Origin: Spongisporangium articulatum
GTDB lineage: Bacteria > Actinomycetota > Actinomycetes > Actinomycetales > Kineosporiaceae
NCBI RefSeq assembly: GCF_044465595.1
Contig: NZ_JBITLV010000006.1
Location: forward strand, 186,001-250,000
Length of the DNA stretch: 64,000 nt
Direction of reading: 5' to 3'
Shown: in pieces, positions 48,361-57,471 of the stretch
Position numbering within the stretch: the stretch's first letter is position 1
Layout: every line of letters starts with the position of its first letter
Notes under the pieces: generated by a model
The model's database searches: none
What the model saw: the letters and a program-made list of their open reading frames with translations, nothing else
What the model was told of the DNA's origin: nothing
Position numbers and translations under genes: made by a program

Positions 48361-48901
48361 GGACCGCTCCGAACGCGCTGCGCAGCCGCGTGAACCGACC
48401 CGTACGGATCGGAGTGACCGAGGCCAGGGGCGCCGCGTCGACCCGCGACAGGGCCAGGGAGGCCTGGGCGGACGCCGAACGCGTGGAGACCGGGACCAGC
48501 CGGACCAGCGTCCAGGTCAGGTCGCGCCGGGTCAGCCCGACCAGCCAGGTGCCGAAGGAGTTCTGGGCCGGGTCGAAGGTGTGCCGCTGCGCCCAGGCGG
48601 TGATGAAGACGCGCTCGACGACCAGTTCGGCCGTGGGGCCGGCGCCCAGGGCCCGGACCGCGTACCCGTGCACGAGCGCGGCGTACCGCTCATAGGCGAG
48701 GGCCAGGGCGGCCGGTTCACCGGCGGCGAACCGCTCGGCCACGAGGACCGGCAGGGGCACCTCCGCGGCCGGGCGCGGAGGGGCGTCGAGCCCGCTCGGC
48801 AGGTGCATGCCCCGCGGCGGCGTGAGCACCGCGGCCAGGGCGGTCAATCGGAGTGCCTGCGCACCCGGGACCGGCGACTCCTTGTACCTGTCCGTCCGCA
48901 T
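48350..48901 (-). CDS. ECF-sigma-like protein with region 2 only
   Basis: The 183-residue protein has recognisable sigma region 2 between residues ~65 and 130: AYERYAALVHGYAVRALGA, VERVFITAWAQRHTFDPAQ, and SFGTWLVGLTRRDLTW, matching the order core-binding helix, -10-recognition helix, GaWLvgItR. Region 4 with its helix-turn-helix is absent; the protein ends in a short basic region. AGGAGG lies 7 nt before the ATG, so the gene looks translated. It could bind RNAP core without promoter -35 contact or be a decaying sigma gene. Confidence 0.6.
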   Translation of the reverse strand: MRTDRYKESPVPGAQALRLTALAAVLTPPRGMHLPSGLDAPPRPAAEVPLPVLVAERFAAGEPAALALAYERYAALVHGYAVRALGAGPTAELVVERVFITAWAQRHTFDPAQNSFGTWLVGLTRRDLTWTLVRLVPVSTRSASAQASLALSRVDAAPLASVTPIRTGRFTRLRSAFGAVRAA

Positions 48902-48988
48902 CAGCCCACCTCCTGCGGGCCAGCGTAACGGTGCGAATCACCGCCGAACAGGACGCCGCGGGGCGTGTTGCTCAGAGTGAGCGAAACC

Positions 48989-49771
48989 TCAGGAATCCCA
49001 CCGGAACCACCGCGTCGCAGCGGCCCCGATGATCACGGCCCAGGCGGCCAGCAGCAGCAGTTCGCGCCCCGGCCAGGCGCCGTACTCCAGCGCCGCTCGC
49101 AGCCCGTCCCCGAGGGCCGCCGAGGGCAGCCAGCGCACCCCTTCGCCGAACCCGCCGAGCCGGTCGGAGGAGAGCACGACGCCACCACCGGCCAGCAGCA
49201 GCACCCAGACGAGGTTGGCCACGGCCAGGACGGCCTCGGCGCGCATCGTCCCGGCCAGCAGCAGCCCGAGCGCCACGAAGGCGGCGGAACCGAGCACGGA
49301 CACTCCGAGTGCGGGCAGCACCCCCGACGCGGCGGGCGACCAGCCGAGGGCCAGGGCCGCCGCGCCGAGCACGACGATCTGGATCAGTTGCACCGCCACC
49401 GTGGCGAGCACCCGCCCGGCGAGCAGACCGGAACGCCCGAGCGGCGTCGTCCCGAGCAGGCGCAGGAACCCGGCCCGCCGGTCGAACCCCGTGCCGATCG
49501 CCTGCCCGGTGAAGGCCGTGGAGATCAGGGCCAGGGCCAGCACCCCAGGCGTCACGATGTCGATGCGCGCCGCGGAACCCGTTGCGGCCGTAGTGACTTC
49601 GACGAACGAGCTGCGCGCGAGACCGACCAGCACCAGCAAGGGCAGGATCAGCGTCAGCAGCAACTGCTCGCCGTTGCGCAGCATCGCCAGCAGGTCGAAC
49701 CGGGCCTGGGCGAGGACCCGCGCACGGGCCGGGGCCGCCGCACCGGCGGGGGAGAGGTCGAGCGCGCTCAT
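48989..49771 (-). CDS. ABC-2 type transporter permease
   Basis: The 260-residue protein with about six hydrophobic helices is the membrane half of a drug/antibiotic-type ABC exporter (ABC-2 family): ARVLAQARFDLLAMLRNGEQ, then LTLILPLLVLVGLARSS, and GFDRRAGFLRLLGTTPLGRS is characteristic. Its ATG overlaps the ATPase stop (ATGA). In the mycobacterial locus a similar ABC pair lies beside sufR. Substrate unknown. Confidence 0.9.
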   Translation of the reverse strand: MSALDLSPAGAAAPARARVLAQARFDLLAMLRNGEQLLLTLILPLLVLVGLARSSFVEVTTAATGSAARIDIVTPGVLALALISTAFTGQAIGTGFDRRAGFLRLLGTTPLGRSGLLAGRVLATVAVQLIQIVVLGAAALALGWSPAASGVLPALGVSVLGSAAFVALGLLLAGTMRAEAVLAVANLVWVLLLAGGGVVLSSDRLGGFGEGVRWLPSAALGDGLRAALEYGAWPGRELLLLAAWAVIIGAAATRWFRWDS

Positions 49772-50766
49772 GCCCGGTCGACCTCCGTGCCGACCCCGGT
49801 GCCCGCCAGCTCGAAGAACACGTCCTCCAGGCTGCGCCGGCCGAGGTTCAACCCCTCCGGCATCACGCCGAGCTCCGCGCACCACGCGGTCACGGTGGCC
49901 ACGTCCGCGGCCGTCAGCGGGCACTCGGCGGTGCCCCGCACCAGGTACTGGCCGGGCTGCGGCTCGGTCACGGTCACCGCGGCCGGCAGCCGGGCGGCCA
50001 GCGCGGCCGCCGGCAGCGCGGCGGGGGCGTTGAACCGGACGACGTGCCCCTCGGTCGCGGTGAGAGCGGCCGCGCTGCCCGAGGCCACCACGGTGCCGCC
50101 GGAGATGAGGACGACGTGGTCGGCCAGCTTCTCCGCCTCGTCGAGCAGATGCGTGGTCAGGACGACGGCCACGCCCGCCGCCCGCAGCCCCGCGACCAGC
50201 TCCCAGACGGTGACCCGGGACTGCGGATCGAGCCCGGCGGTCGGCTCGTCCAGGAACACCACGTCGGGGCGCCCGACGAGGGCGGCGGCCAGCGCGAGCC
50301 GTTGCCGCTCGCCCCCCGAGAGCCGGCGGACCGGCGTCCGGGCGCTGCCGGTGAGCCCGAGGCGTTCGAGCAGGACCCCCGGCTCGTGCGGGTTCTCGTG
50401 CATGGCGGCGATCAGGGACAGGACGTCGCCCGCGCGGGCCGCGGCGGGCAGTCCACCGCCGCCCTGCAGCATCACGCCCACCCGGGGGCGTAGCGCGGCG
50501 CCGTCGCGCTGGGGGTCGAGGCCGAGTACGCGCAGCGCCCCGTCGTCCGGTCGGCGCAAACCCTCGAGGCACTCGATGGTGGAGGTCTTGCCGGCGCCGT
50601 TCGGGCCGAGCACGGCCGTCACCTCACCGGCCCGGGCCGTGAGGCTCACCCCGTCGACCGCCTTGTGCCCGCCGTAGGCCTTGACCAGACCGGTGACCTC
50701 GACGGCGACGGAGCGGGGCCGCACGAGGTCGGGGGCGGCCTCGCGCGACGAGAAGGTGGCTGCCAC
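49768..50766 (-). CDS. ABC transporter ATP-binding protein
   Basis: The 332-residue ATPase of the DrrA/ABC-2 group has Walker A LGPNGAGKTSTIECL, Q loop VMLQGGGGLP, signature LSGGERQRLALAAAL, Walker B VVFLDEPTAGLDP and switch His in LTTHLLDEAEKLAD. A C-terminal regulatory domain (~80 residues, FNAPAALPAA onward) is typical of DrrA-type proteins. TAGTCT lies 6 bp before the GTG on the minus strand, suggesting a leaderless transcript from the region shared with sufR. Confidence 0.94.
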   Translation of the reverse strand: MAATFSSREAAPDLVRPRSVAVEVTGLVKAYGGHKAVDGVSLTARAGEVTAVLGPNGAGKTSTIECLEGLRRPDDGALRVLGLDPQRDGAALRPRVGVMLQGGGGLPAAARAGDVLSLIAAMHENPHEPGVLLERLGLTGSARTPVRRLSGGERQRLALAAALVGRPDVVFLDEPTAGLDPQSRVTVWELVAGLRAAGVAVVLTTHLLDEAEKLADHVVLISGGTVVASGSAAALTATEGHVVRFNAPAALPAAALAARLPAAVTVTEPQPGQYLVRGTAECPLTAADVATVTAWCAELGVMPEGLNLGRRSLEDVFFELAGTGVGTEVDRA

Positions 50767-50820
50767 GGGATCAGACTAGGCACCCGGGTCGACGACTTGA
50801 GCCGGGCGGGTAATAACGAC

Positions 50821-50835
50821 ACACTGATGTGGTGA
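50821..50835. promoter_or_regulatory. Candidate SufR operator
   Basis: ACACT-GATGT-GGTGA differs by one base from the ACACT-N5-TGTGA palindrome that I recall being reported for M. tuberculosis SufR. It lies just downstream of a TAATAA -10-like hexamer (50811-50816) and overlaps the possible GTG start at 50829, placing it where a repressor would block initiation of the suf operon. Confidence 0.5.
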
Positions 50836-51545
50836 AAATGCAGGAGGTGGACCAGCCGACCCGTGACCGGGTCAGCCGGGAGATCCTTCAGCAGGGGCCC
50901 GTCACCGCGCGTGACCTCGCGGAGACGCTGGGTCTGACTCCGGCGGCCGTCCGGAGGCATCTGGACGGGCTGGAGGCGCAGGGCCTGGTCGAGGTCCACT
51001 CGTCGTCGACAGCCTCCGACGGCTCCCCGCGCGGTCGCGGCCGTCCCGCGCGGCGGTACGTGCTCAGTGATTCCGGTCACGCGACCATGTCGGCCGAGTA
51101 CGACCACCTCGCCGCACACGTCCTGGAGTACCTGGCCCGCACGGCCGGTCCCGAGGCCGTGGCGGGGTTCGCCCGGGAGCGGGCCGAGCGCCTGGCGGCG
51201 CGGTACCGTCCCGCGGTCGAGGCCGCCGGCCCCGGACCGGGCTCGCGGGCGCAGGCGCTGGCCGGTGTCCTGAGCGAGGATGGATACGCGGCCGCGGTGC
51301 GTTCCAACCCACGGGGTGCGACGCAGCTCTGCCAGGGCCACTGCCCGGTCCAGCACGTGGCCGCCCGGTTCCCCCAGCTGTGCGAGGCCGAGACACAGGC
51401 GTTCTCGACCCTGCTGGGCGTGCACGTCCAGCGCCTGGCCACCCTGGCGCACGGAGAGCACGTCTGCACCACCCACGTACCCGCACCACTGGAAGCACCC
51501 GTTTCGAGGGAGAAGAGAGCCGATGACCACCGCGTCGCATCCTGA
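50829..51545 (+). CDS. sufR: Fe-S-sensing transcriptional repressor SufR
   Basis: About 238 residues. The N-terminal winged helix is clear ([20 protein letters not shown] then [18 protein letters not shown]). The C-terminal half carries the conserved cluster ligands in [17 protein letters not shown] plus [11 protein letters not shown], matching the CxxHCP...C pattern of SufR. It senses [4Fe-4S] status and represses the operon it heads. GTG 50829 and ATG 50838 are both possible starts. The 3' end overlaps sufB by 23 bp. Confidence 0.93.
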   Translation: MVKMQEVDQPTRDRVSREILQQGPVTARDLAETLGLTPAAVRRHLDGLEAQGLVEVHSSSTASDGSPRGRGRPARRYVLSDSGHATMSAEYDHLAAHVLEYLARTAGPEAVAGFARERAERLAARYRPAVEAAGPGPGSRAQALAGVLSEDGYAAAVRSNPRGATQLCQGHCPVQHVAARFPQLCEAETQAFSTLLGVHVQRLATLAHGEHVCTTHVPAPLEAPVSREKRADDHRVAS

Positions 51546-52935
51546 GCTCGAGGGGCTCGGCAAGTACGAGTACGGCTGGGCCGACTCGGACGCCGCCGGC
51601 GCCTCCGCTCAGCGGGGGCTGTCCGAAGCCGTCGTCCGCGACATCTCGGCGAAGAAGAACGAACCGGAGTGGATGCTCGACCTCCGGCTCAAGGGCCTGA
51701 AGATGTTCGGCCGCAAGCCGATGCCGTCGTGGGGCTCCGACCTGTCGGAGATCGACTTCGACAACATCAAGTACTTCGTGCGCTCCACGGAGAAGCAGGC
51801 GGCCAGCTGGGACGAGCTGCCCGACGACATCAAGAACACCTACGACCGGCTGGGCATCCCGGAGGCCGAGAAGCAGCGCCTGGTCGCCGGGGTCGCCGCG
51901 CAGTACGAGTCCGAGGTGGTCTACCACCAGATCAACGAGGAGCTCGAGAGCAAGGGCGTCATCTTCGTCGACACCGACACGGGTCTGCGCGAGTACCCCG
52001 AGCTGTTCCAGGAGTACTTCGGCTCCGTGATCCCGGTGGGGGACAACAAGTTCGCGTCCCTGAACACCGCGGTGTGGTCGGGTGGCAGCTTCATCTACGT
52101 GCCGAAGGGCGTGCACGTGGAGATCCCGCTGCAGGCCTACTTCCGGATCAACACCGAGAACATGGGCCAGTTCGAGCGGACGCTGATCATCGCCGACGAG
52201 GGCTCGTACGTGCACTACGTCGAGGGCTGCACCGCGCCGATCTACAAGTCCGACTCGCTGCACTCGGCGGTCGTCGAGATCGTCGTGAAGAAGGACGCCC
52301 GGGTCCGGTACACGACCATCCAGAACTGGTCGAACAACGTGTACAACCTGGTCACCAAGCGGGCCACCGCCGCCGAGGGCGCCACCATGGAGTGGATCGA
52401 CGGCAACATCGGTTCGAAGGTCACCATGAAGTACCCGGCCGTGTACCTGCTGGGCGAGCACGCCAAGGGCGAGACGCTGTCGATCGCGTTCGCCGGCGAG
52501 GGCCAGCACCAGGACGCGGGCGCCAAGATGGTGCACGCGGCCCCGCACACGTCGTCCTCGATCGTCTCGAAGTCCGTCGCCCGCGGCGGCGGCCGGACGT
52601 CGTACCGGGGCCTGATCCAGGTCCTGGAGGGCAGTCACCACGCGGCGAGCACGGTGCGCTGCGACGCGTTGCTGGTCGACACGATCAGCCGCTCCGACAC
52701 TTACCCGTACGTCGACGTCCGCGAGGACGACGTGTCGATGGGTCACGAGGCGACCGTCTCCAAGGTCAGTGAGGACCAGCTCTTCTACCTGATGTCCCGC
52801 GGGATGACCGAGGAGGAGGCGATGGCGATGATCGTGCGCGGCTTCATCGAGCCGATCGCCCGGGAGCTCCCGATGGAGTACGCCCTCGAGCTCAACCGGT
52901 TGATCGAGCTCCAGATGGAAGGTGCGGTGGGTTGA
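51523..52935 (+). CDS. sufB: Fe-S cluster assembly scaffold SufB
   Basis: The 470-residue scaffold subunit of SufBC2D has the conserved [18 protein letters not shown] segment ([19 protein letters not shown]), [40 protein letters not shown] with the sulfur-accepting Cys, and the C-terminal helix [20 protein letters not shown]. No intein interrupts it, unlike M. tuberculosis SufB. ATG 51523 lies inside the sufR 3' end. Its stop overlaps sufD (TTGA). Confidence 0.97.
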   Translation: MTTASHPELEGLGKYEYGWADSDAAGASAQRGLSEAVVRDISAKKNEPEWMLDLRLKGLKMFGRKPMPSWGSDLSEIDFDNIKYFVRSTEKQAASWDELPDDIKNTYDRLGIPEAEKQRLVAGVAAQYESEVVYHQINEELESKGVIFVDTDTGLREYPELFQEYFGSVIPVGDNKFASLNTAVWSGGSFIYVPKGVHVEIPLQAYFRINTENMGQFERTLIIADEGSYVHYVEGCTAPIYKSDSLHSAVVEIVVKKDARVRYTTIQNWSNNVYNLVTKRATAAEGATMEWIDGNIGSKVTMKYPAVYLLGEHAKGETLSIAFAGEGQHQDAGAKMVHAAPHTSSSIVSKSVARGGGRTSYRGLIQVLEGSHHAASTVRCDALLVDTISRSDTYPYVDVREDDVSMGHEATVSKVSEDQLFYLMSRGMTEEEAMAMIVRGFIEPIARELPMEYALELNRLIELQMEGAVG

Positions 52936-54098
52936 GCAACCCCGTCAGCGGCGCGGTCGAGACGACCGGCGTCGTCGAACTCCACCGCGCCAGTTTCGAC
53001 CTGGCCGACTTCCCGACCCCGAACGGTCGCGAGGAGGACTGGCGGTTCACGCCGCTCGACCGCTTCCGCGGCCTGCTCGAGGCACCGGCGACGTCCGGCG
53101 GCCACCTCAAGTGGACGACGGACCTCCCGGAGGGGGTCGTGCTCACCTCCGTCGGGGCGGACGACCCGCTGCGCCGCCAGGTGCCGAAGCCGGTCGACCG
53201 GGTCGGCGCGCTGGCCTACGCGCACAGCGACGGTGCGGTCGTCGTCCGGGTCCCGGCCGAGGCCGAGCTCGACGCGCCGGTGACCATCCGGCTGGACGGC
53301 GAGCCGGGCCCCGACGGGCTGCCGCAGCTCGTGCACGGGCACACGATCGTCGAGGTCGGGGCGCATGCTCAGGCCACGATCGTCCTGGAGCACCACGGCT
53401 CGGCCCGGTACGCCTCCGAGGTCTCCGTGCTGGTCGGGGACGGCGCACGGGTCCAGCTGGCCTCGTTGCAGCTGTGGGCGGACGACGCCGTACACCTCGG
53501 CCACGTCGGGATCCGGGTCGGGCGCGACGCGACCGTGCACTCGACGCAGGTCAGCCTCGGCGGTGACGTCGTGCGTGTGGTCGAGACGGCCGAGTTCGCG
53601 GGCCCCGGCGGGAACGTCGACCTGAACGGCGTCTACATCGCCGACGCCGGCCAGCACATCGAGCACCGGCTGTTCGTCGACCACGCCGTGCCGAACTGCC
53701 GGAGCAACGTGACGTACAAGGGCGCCCTGCAGGGCGACCGGGCGCACACCGTGTGGGTCGGTGACGTGCTGATCCGGGCGGCGGCCGAGGGCACCGACAC
53801 GTACGAGCTGAACCGGAACCTGATCCTGACGGACGGGGCCCGGGCCGACTCGGTGCCGAACCTGGAGATCGAGACCGGCGAGATCGTCGGCGCGGGCCAC
53901 GCCAGCGCCACGGGCCGGTTCGACGACGAGCAGCTGTTCTACCTCCAGGCCCGGGGCATCCCCGAGGCCGAGGCGCGGCGGCTCGTGGTCAGAGGATTCT
54001 TCGCCGACCTGGTGGCGAAGATCGGCGTCCCGGCCGTTCAGGACCGGTTGATGGCCGAGATCGAGAAGGAACTGGACATGGAGGTCAGTGAGTCGTGA
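52932..54098 (+). CDS. sufD: Fe-S cluster assembly protein SufD
   Basis: The 388-residue SufB paralogue completes the SufBC2D scaffold. [19 protein letters not shown] near residue 27 is the SufD N-terminal signature; the core beta-helix follows ([20 protein letters not shown]), with [20 protein letters not shown] and the C-terminal [24 protein letters not shown] start overlaps the sufB stop; the end overlaps the Rieske gene start (GTGA). Confidence 0.96.
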   Translation: MSNPVSGAVETTGVVELHRASFDLADFPTPNGREEDWRFTPLDRFRGLLEAPATSGGHLKWTTDLPEGVVLTSVGADDPLRRQVPKPVDRVGALAYAHSDGAVVVRVPAEAELDAPVTIRLDGEPGPDGLPQLVHGHTIVEVGAHAQATIVLEHHGSARYASEVSVLVGDGARVQLASLQLWADDAVHLGHVGIRVGRDATVHSTQVSLGGDVVRVVETAEFAGPGGNVDLNGVYIADAGQHIEHRLFVDHAVPNCRSNVTYKGALQGDRAHTVWVGDVLIRAAAEGTDTYELNRNLILTDGARADSVPNLEIETGEIVGAGHASATGRFDDEQLFYLQARGIPEAEARRLVVRGFFADLVAKIGVPAVQDRLMAEIEKELDMEVSES

Positions 54099-54457
54099 GT
54101 GATTTCGAGCGCGCCTGCAGCGTCGGCGACGTGCCCGAGCCCGGTTCGGCTCACCAGGTGTTCGTGGGCGGCGAGATGCTGGCCATCGTCAAGGACTCCG
54201 AGGGCACCATCCACGCCATCGAGGACACCTGCACCCACGCGATGATCTCCCTGTCGGAGGGCGACGTCGACGGCTGCACCATCGAGTGCTGGCTGCACGG
54301 CTCGCGTTTCGACCTGCGCACCGGCGAGCCCACGGGGCTGCCGGCCATCACCCCCGTCGAGGTGTACCCGGTGAAGATCGAGGGCGACGACGTCCTCGTC
54401 GACACGTCGCGCACCATCGGCGAAGAGAACGCGGCGAAGCTCGCGGCTAAGGAGTAA
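54095..54457 (+). CDS. Rieske-type non-heme ferredoxin
   Basis: The 120-residue protein has Rieske [2Fe-2S] ligands CTH (in EDTCTHAMISLSEGDV) and CWLH (in TIECWLHGSRFDLRTGEP), two Cys and two His as required. It is close to the ferredoxin subunits of bifunctional non-heme iron dioxygenases. Its GTG overlaps the sufD stop and it precedes sufC by 4 bp, so it is part of the suf operon, as I recall for Streptomyces. Possible role: electron supply for cluster assembly; not demonstrated. Confidence 0.94.
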   Translation: MSDFERACSVGDVPEPGSAHQVFVGGEMLAIVKDSEGTIHAIEDTCTHAMISLSEGDVDGCTIECWLHGSRFDLRTGEPTGLPAITPVEVYPVKIEGDDVLVDTSRTIGEENAAKLAAKE

Positions 54458-54461
54458 TACG

Positions 54462-55220
54462 TTGTCCACGTTGGAGATCCGCGACCTGCAGGTGCAGGTC
54501 GACACGGAGCAGGGCGCCAAGCAGATCCTGCGCGGCGTCGACCTCACCGTCCGCAGCGGTGAGACGCACGCGATCATGGGGCCGAACGGGTCGGGCAAGT
54601 CGACCCTGGCCTACTCGATCGCCGGGCACCCGAAGTACACGATCACCGGCGGCACCGTCACCCTCGACGGTGAGGACCTGCTGGCCATGAGCGTCGACGA
54701 GCGCGCCCGGGCCGGCCTGTTCCTGGCCATGCAGTACCCCGTCGAGGTGCCCGGCGTCACGGTGTCGAACTTCCTGCGCACCGCCAAGACCGCCATCGAC
54801 GGCGAGGCCCCGGCGCTGCGGCACTGGGTGAAGGACGTCCGCGGCGCCATGGAGCAGCTGCGGATGGACACCGCGTTCGCCGACCGCAACGTCAACGAGG
54901 GCTTCTCCGGCGGCGAGAAGAAGCGCCACGAGATCCTCCAGCTCGAGCTGCTCAAGCCGAAGATCGCCGTCCTCGACGAGACCGACTCGGGTCTCGACGT
55001 GGACGCGCTCAAGGTCGTCTCCGAGGGCGTGAACCGGGCCCGCAGCGGCACCGACGTCGGCGTCCTGCTGATCACCCACTACACCCGGATCCTGCGCTAC
55101 ATCCGCCCCGACTTCGTGCACGTCTTCGTCGACGGCCGGATCGTGGCCGAGGGCGGGTCCGAGCTGGCCGACACCCTCGAGGCCGAGGGCTACGACAAGT
55201 TCACCCCCGCGAAGGCCTGA
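54462..55220 (+). CDS. sufC: Fe-S assembly ATPase SufC
   Basis: The 252-residue ABC-type ATPase drives conformational change in SufBC2D. Walker A IMGPNGSGKSTLAYSIAG, signature FSGGEKKRHEILQLEL, Walker B IAVLDETDSGLDVDALKVV, and the H-loop region LLITHYTRILRYIRPDFVHV are all intact. The TTG start at 54462 has GGAG 7 nt upstream. Confidence 0.97.
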   Translation: MSTLEIRDLQVQVDTEQGAKQILRGVDLTVRSGETHAIMGPNGSGKSTLAYSIAGHPKYTITGGTVTLDGEDLLAMSVDERARAGLFLAMQYPVEVPGVTVSNFLRTAKTAIDGEAPALRHWVKDVRGAMEQLRMDTAFADRNVNEGFSGGEKKRHEILQLELLKPKIAVLDETDSGLDVDALKVVSEGVNRARSGTDVGVLLITHYTRILRYIRPDFVHVFVDGRIVAEGGSELADTLEAEGYDKFTPAKA

Positions 55221-55228
55221 CGTCTCCG

Positions 55229-56518
55229 ATGTCCGGGTTCAGCACCGCCGAGGTCGACGCACTTCAGCACGGTCGACTGACCGGTGCTGAAGTGGGCGCG
55301 ATCCGCGCCGACTTCCCGGTGCTGTCCCGGCACGTCAACGGTCGGCCGCTGGTCTATCTCGACTCGGCGGCCACGTCGCAACGTCCGGTCCAGGTGCTCG
55401 ACGCCGAACGCTCGTTCGCGGAGGCGCACTACGCGGCGGTGCACCGCGGCGCGCACACCCTGGCCGGGGAGGCCACCGATGCGTTCGAGTCGGCCCGCGA
55501 GCGGGTGGCCGGGTTCGTCGGAATGCCCGCCGAGGCGCTGGTCTGGACCAAGAACGCCACCGAGGCGCTGAACCTGCTGGCCCTCTCGCTCAGCTTCCCC
55601 GGGCCGCGGCAGCTGGGCCCGGGCGACGAGATCGTCACCACCGAGCAGGAGCACCACGCCAACCTGGTGCCGTGGCAGGAGACCTGCGCTCGGACCGGGG
55701 CCACGTTGAGGTACGTCCCGCTCGGTGACGACGGCCGACTCGACCTGTCCGACCTCGGCTCGATCGTCACCGAGCGCACGAAAGTCCTGGCTTTCAGCCA
55801 TGTCTCGAACGTCCTGGCCACGGTGACGCCGGTCGCGCAGCTGGTCGCCGCGGCCCGGGCCGTGGGGGCCCTGACCGTGCTCGATGCCTGCCAGTCCGTG
55901 CCGCACCTGCCGGTCTCCGTCCCCGAGCTGGGCGTGGACGCGATCGCCTTCTCGGGGCACAAGATGCTCGGCCCCACCGGGATCGGCGCGCTCGTCGCCC
56001 GGCCCGAGCTGCTCAGCGAGCTCCCGCCCGTCCTGACCGGCGGGTCGATGGTCGAGGTCGTCACCCTCGACGGCACCACCTACCGGGAACCGCCGCAGCG
56101 GTTCGAGGCGGGCACCCAGCCCGTGGCCCAGGCGGTCGCCCTGGCCGCCGCGGTCGACTACCTGGAGAAGGTCGGCCTGCAGCGCGTGCACGCGCACGAG
56201 CTGCACCTGGGCCGGTTGCTCCTGGACGGCGTCCGCTCGGTGCCCGGGGTCCGCGTACTGGGCCCTGAGGATGCCGAAAGCCGCATTGGGACGGTCGCTT
56301 TCAGCGTGGACGGCGTGCACCCGCACGACGTCGGTCAGGTGCTGGACGACGCCGGCGTCGCCGTCCGCGTCGGGCACCACTGCGCGCAGCCCGTGCACCG
56401 GCGCTACGGCGTCACGGCGAGTACCCGGGCCAGCGCCTACCTGTACACGACCGAGGCCGAGGTGGAGACGTTCGTCGACGCGCTGCGCACCGTCCGGCCC
56501 TTCTTCGGACTCGGCTGA
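55229..56518 (+). CDS. sufS: Cysteine desulfurase SufS
   Basis: The 429-residue PLP enzyme supplies sulfur to SufU. RPLVYLDSAATSQRPVQVLDA, TTEQEHHANLVPWQE, the PLP Lys in AIAFSGHKMLGPTGIGALVA and the catalytic Cys loop VAVRVGHHCAQPVHRRYGV identify the class II (SufS) form. ATG 55229 is used. A large inverted repeat lies within codons 11-22, and an in-frame GTG (55292) directly after it, before AIRADFPVLSR, is a possible alternative start at the usual SufS N-terminus. Confidence 0.95.
   Translation: MSGFSTAEVDALQHGRLTGAEVGAIRADFPVLSRHVNGRPLVYLDSAATSQRPVQVLDAERSFAEAHYAAVHRGAHTLAGEATDAFESARERVAGFVGMPAEALVWTKNATEALNLLALSLSFPGPRQLGPGDEIVTTEQEHHANLVPWQETCARTGATLRYVPLGDDGRLDLSDLGSIVTERTKVLAFSHVSNVLATVTPVAQLVAAARAVGALTVLDACQSVPHLPVSVPELGVDAIAFSGHKMLGPTGIGALVARPELLSELPPVLTGGSMVEVVTLDGTTYREPPQRFEAGTQPVAQAVALAAAVDYLEKVGLQRVHAHELHLGRLLLDGVRSVPGVRVLGPEDAESRIGTVAFSVDGVHPHDVGQVLDDAGVAVRVGHHCAQPVHRRYGVTASTRASAYLYTTEAEVETFVDALRTVRPFFGLG
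55260..55294 (+). promoter_or_regulatory. Strong inverted repeat at the 5' end of sufS
   Basis: CACTTCAGCACGGTC (55260-55274) pairs with the complementary arm at 55279-55294 with one bulged base and a 4-nt loop. It would form a ~15-bp hairpin in the mRNA about 30 nt after the annotated start. It may tune sufS translation or processing between sufC and sufS. Confidence 0.5.
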
Positions 56519-56529
56519 GGGAGTACCGG

Positions 56530-57006
56530 ATGAGCACCCCGAGCACGGCGATGCAGCAGCTGTACCAGCAGCTGATCCTCGACCACGCCCGCGAGAAGCA
56601 CGGTTTCGGTGACCTCGCGGCGCCGACCGGCACCAGCCGGCAGTACAACCCGCTGTGCGGTGACGAGGTGACCCTGAAGATCGAGGTCGCCCAGGGCGCC
56701 GTGGCCCACGTGGCCTGGACCGGCGACGGCTGCTCGATCAGCCAGGCGTCGACGTCCGTGCTGCACGACCTGGTCACGGGCCGTCCGGTGAGCGAGGCGC
56801 TCGAGGTGCTGGCGACGTTCCGCGACCTGGTCCGCTCCCGCGGCCAGGTCGAACCGGACGAGGAGCTGCTGGGCGACGCGGTGGCCTTCGCGGGGGTGGG
56901 GCGGCACGCCAACCGGGTCAAGTGCGCGATGTTGGGATGGACCGCGCTGGAGGATGCGTTGCTCCAGTCGGGAACGCAGGGAGCAGGAGGAGAAGGCGAT
57001 GAGTGA
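56530..57006 (+). CDS. sufU: SufU-type sulfur transfer / Fe-S assembly protein
   Basis: The 158-residue zinc-dependent sulfur acceptor from SufS has an N-terminal signature MQQLYQQLILDHAREKHGFG, and three conserved Cys in QYNPLCGDEV, GDGCSISQAS and VKCAMLGWTAL. The ~19-residue insertion between the second and third Cys relative to IscU marks it as SufU. It overlaps the following sufT by 8 bp. Confidence 0.96.
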   Translation: MSTPSTAMQQLYQQLILDHAREKHGFGDLAAPTGTSRQYNPLCGDEVTLKIEVAQGAVAHVAWTGDGCSISQASTSVLHDLVTGRPVSEALEVLATFRDLVRSRGQVEPDEELLGDAVAFAGVGRHANRVKCAMLGWTALEDALLQSGTQGAGGEGDE

Positions 57007-57328
57007 GGCAGCGGTGATCCCCGCGGACGCGGCGGACGTGGAGGAGGCGATGCGTGACGTCGTCGACCCCGAGCTGGGCATCAACGTCGTCGACCTGGGC
57101 CTGATCTACGGCGTCACCATCGACCAGGCCAACCACGCGACCATCGACATGACCCTGACCTCCGCGGCCTGCCCGCTGACCGACGTCATCGAGGACCAGG
57201 CGGCCACCGCCCTGGACGGCATCGTCACCGGCCACACGATCAACTGGGTCTGGATGCCGCCGTGGGGCCCGGACAAGATCACCGACGACGGGCGCGACCA
57301 GCTTCGGGCCCTGGGCTTCAACCTGTAA
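56999..57328 (+). CDS. sufT: SufT / DUF59 (MIP18) metal-sulfur cluster protein
   Basis: The 109-residue DUF59 protein carries VVDPELGINVVDLGLIYGV, MTLTSAACPLTDVIEDQ with the conserved Cys, and VWMPPWGPDKITDDGRDQLR. DUF59 proteins help mature Fe-S enzymes. ATG 56999 lies within the last codons of sufU; a 15-codon longer version runs in the wrong frame context. Last gene of the suf operon. Confidence 0.95.
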   Translation: MSEAAVIPADAADVEEAMRDVVDPELGINVVDLGLIYGVTIDQANHATIDMTLTSAACPLTDVIEDQAATALDGIVTGHTINWVWMPPWGPDKITDDGRDQLRALGFNL

Positions 57329-57409
57329 CGGCACCGCGCCCGGCAGGCCGGCCGGGACGGCGTCCCGGTCTGGGACGGGGTTCGGCGTGCGGCGGCTTCA
57401 CCGGGTGGT

Positions 57410-57430
57410 GCCGGGCGGTAGTCGCCCGGC
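57410..57430 (+). terminator. GC-rich hairpin after the suf operon
   Basis: GCCGGGCG and CGCCCGGC, 8 bp, with a 5-nt loop, lie 80 bp after sufT. A smaller GGGAC-GGC-GTCCC hairpin is upstream. No U tract is present; termination is probable but unproven. Confidence 0.45.
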
Positions 57431-57471
57431 CTGCACCTCAACCGCGCGCGGGAAGATGCCGATCTCCCGGT

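Noticed and set aside
51523..52935. Intein in sufB, as in M. tuberculosis
   Set aside because: The gene is 470 codons and continuous through all conserved SufB blocks; no intein motifs are present.
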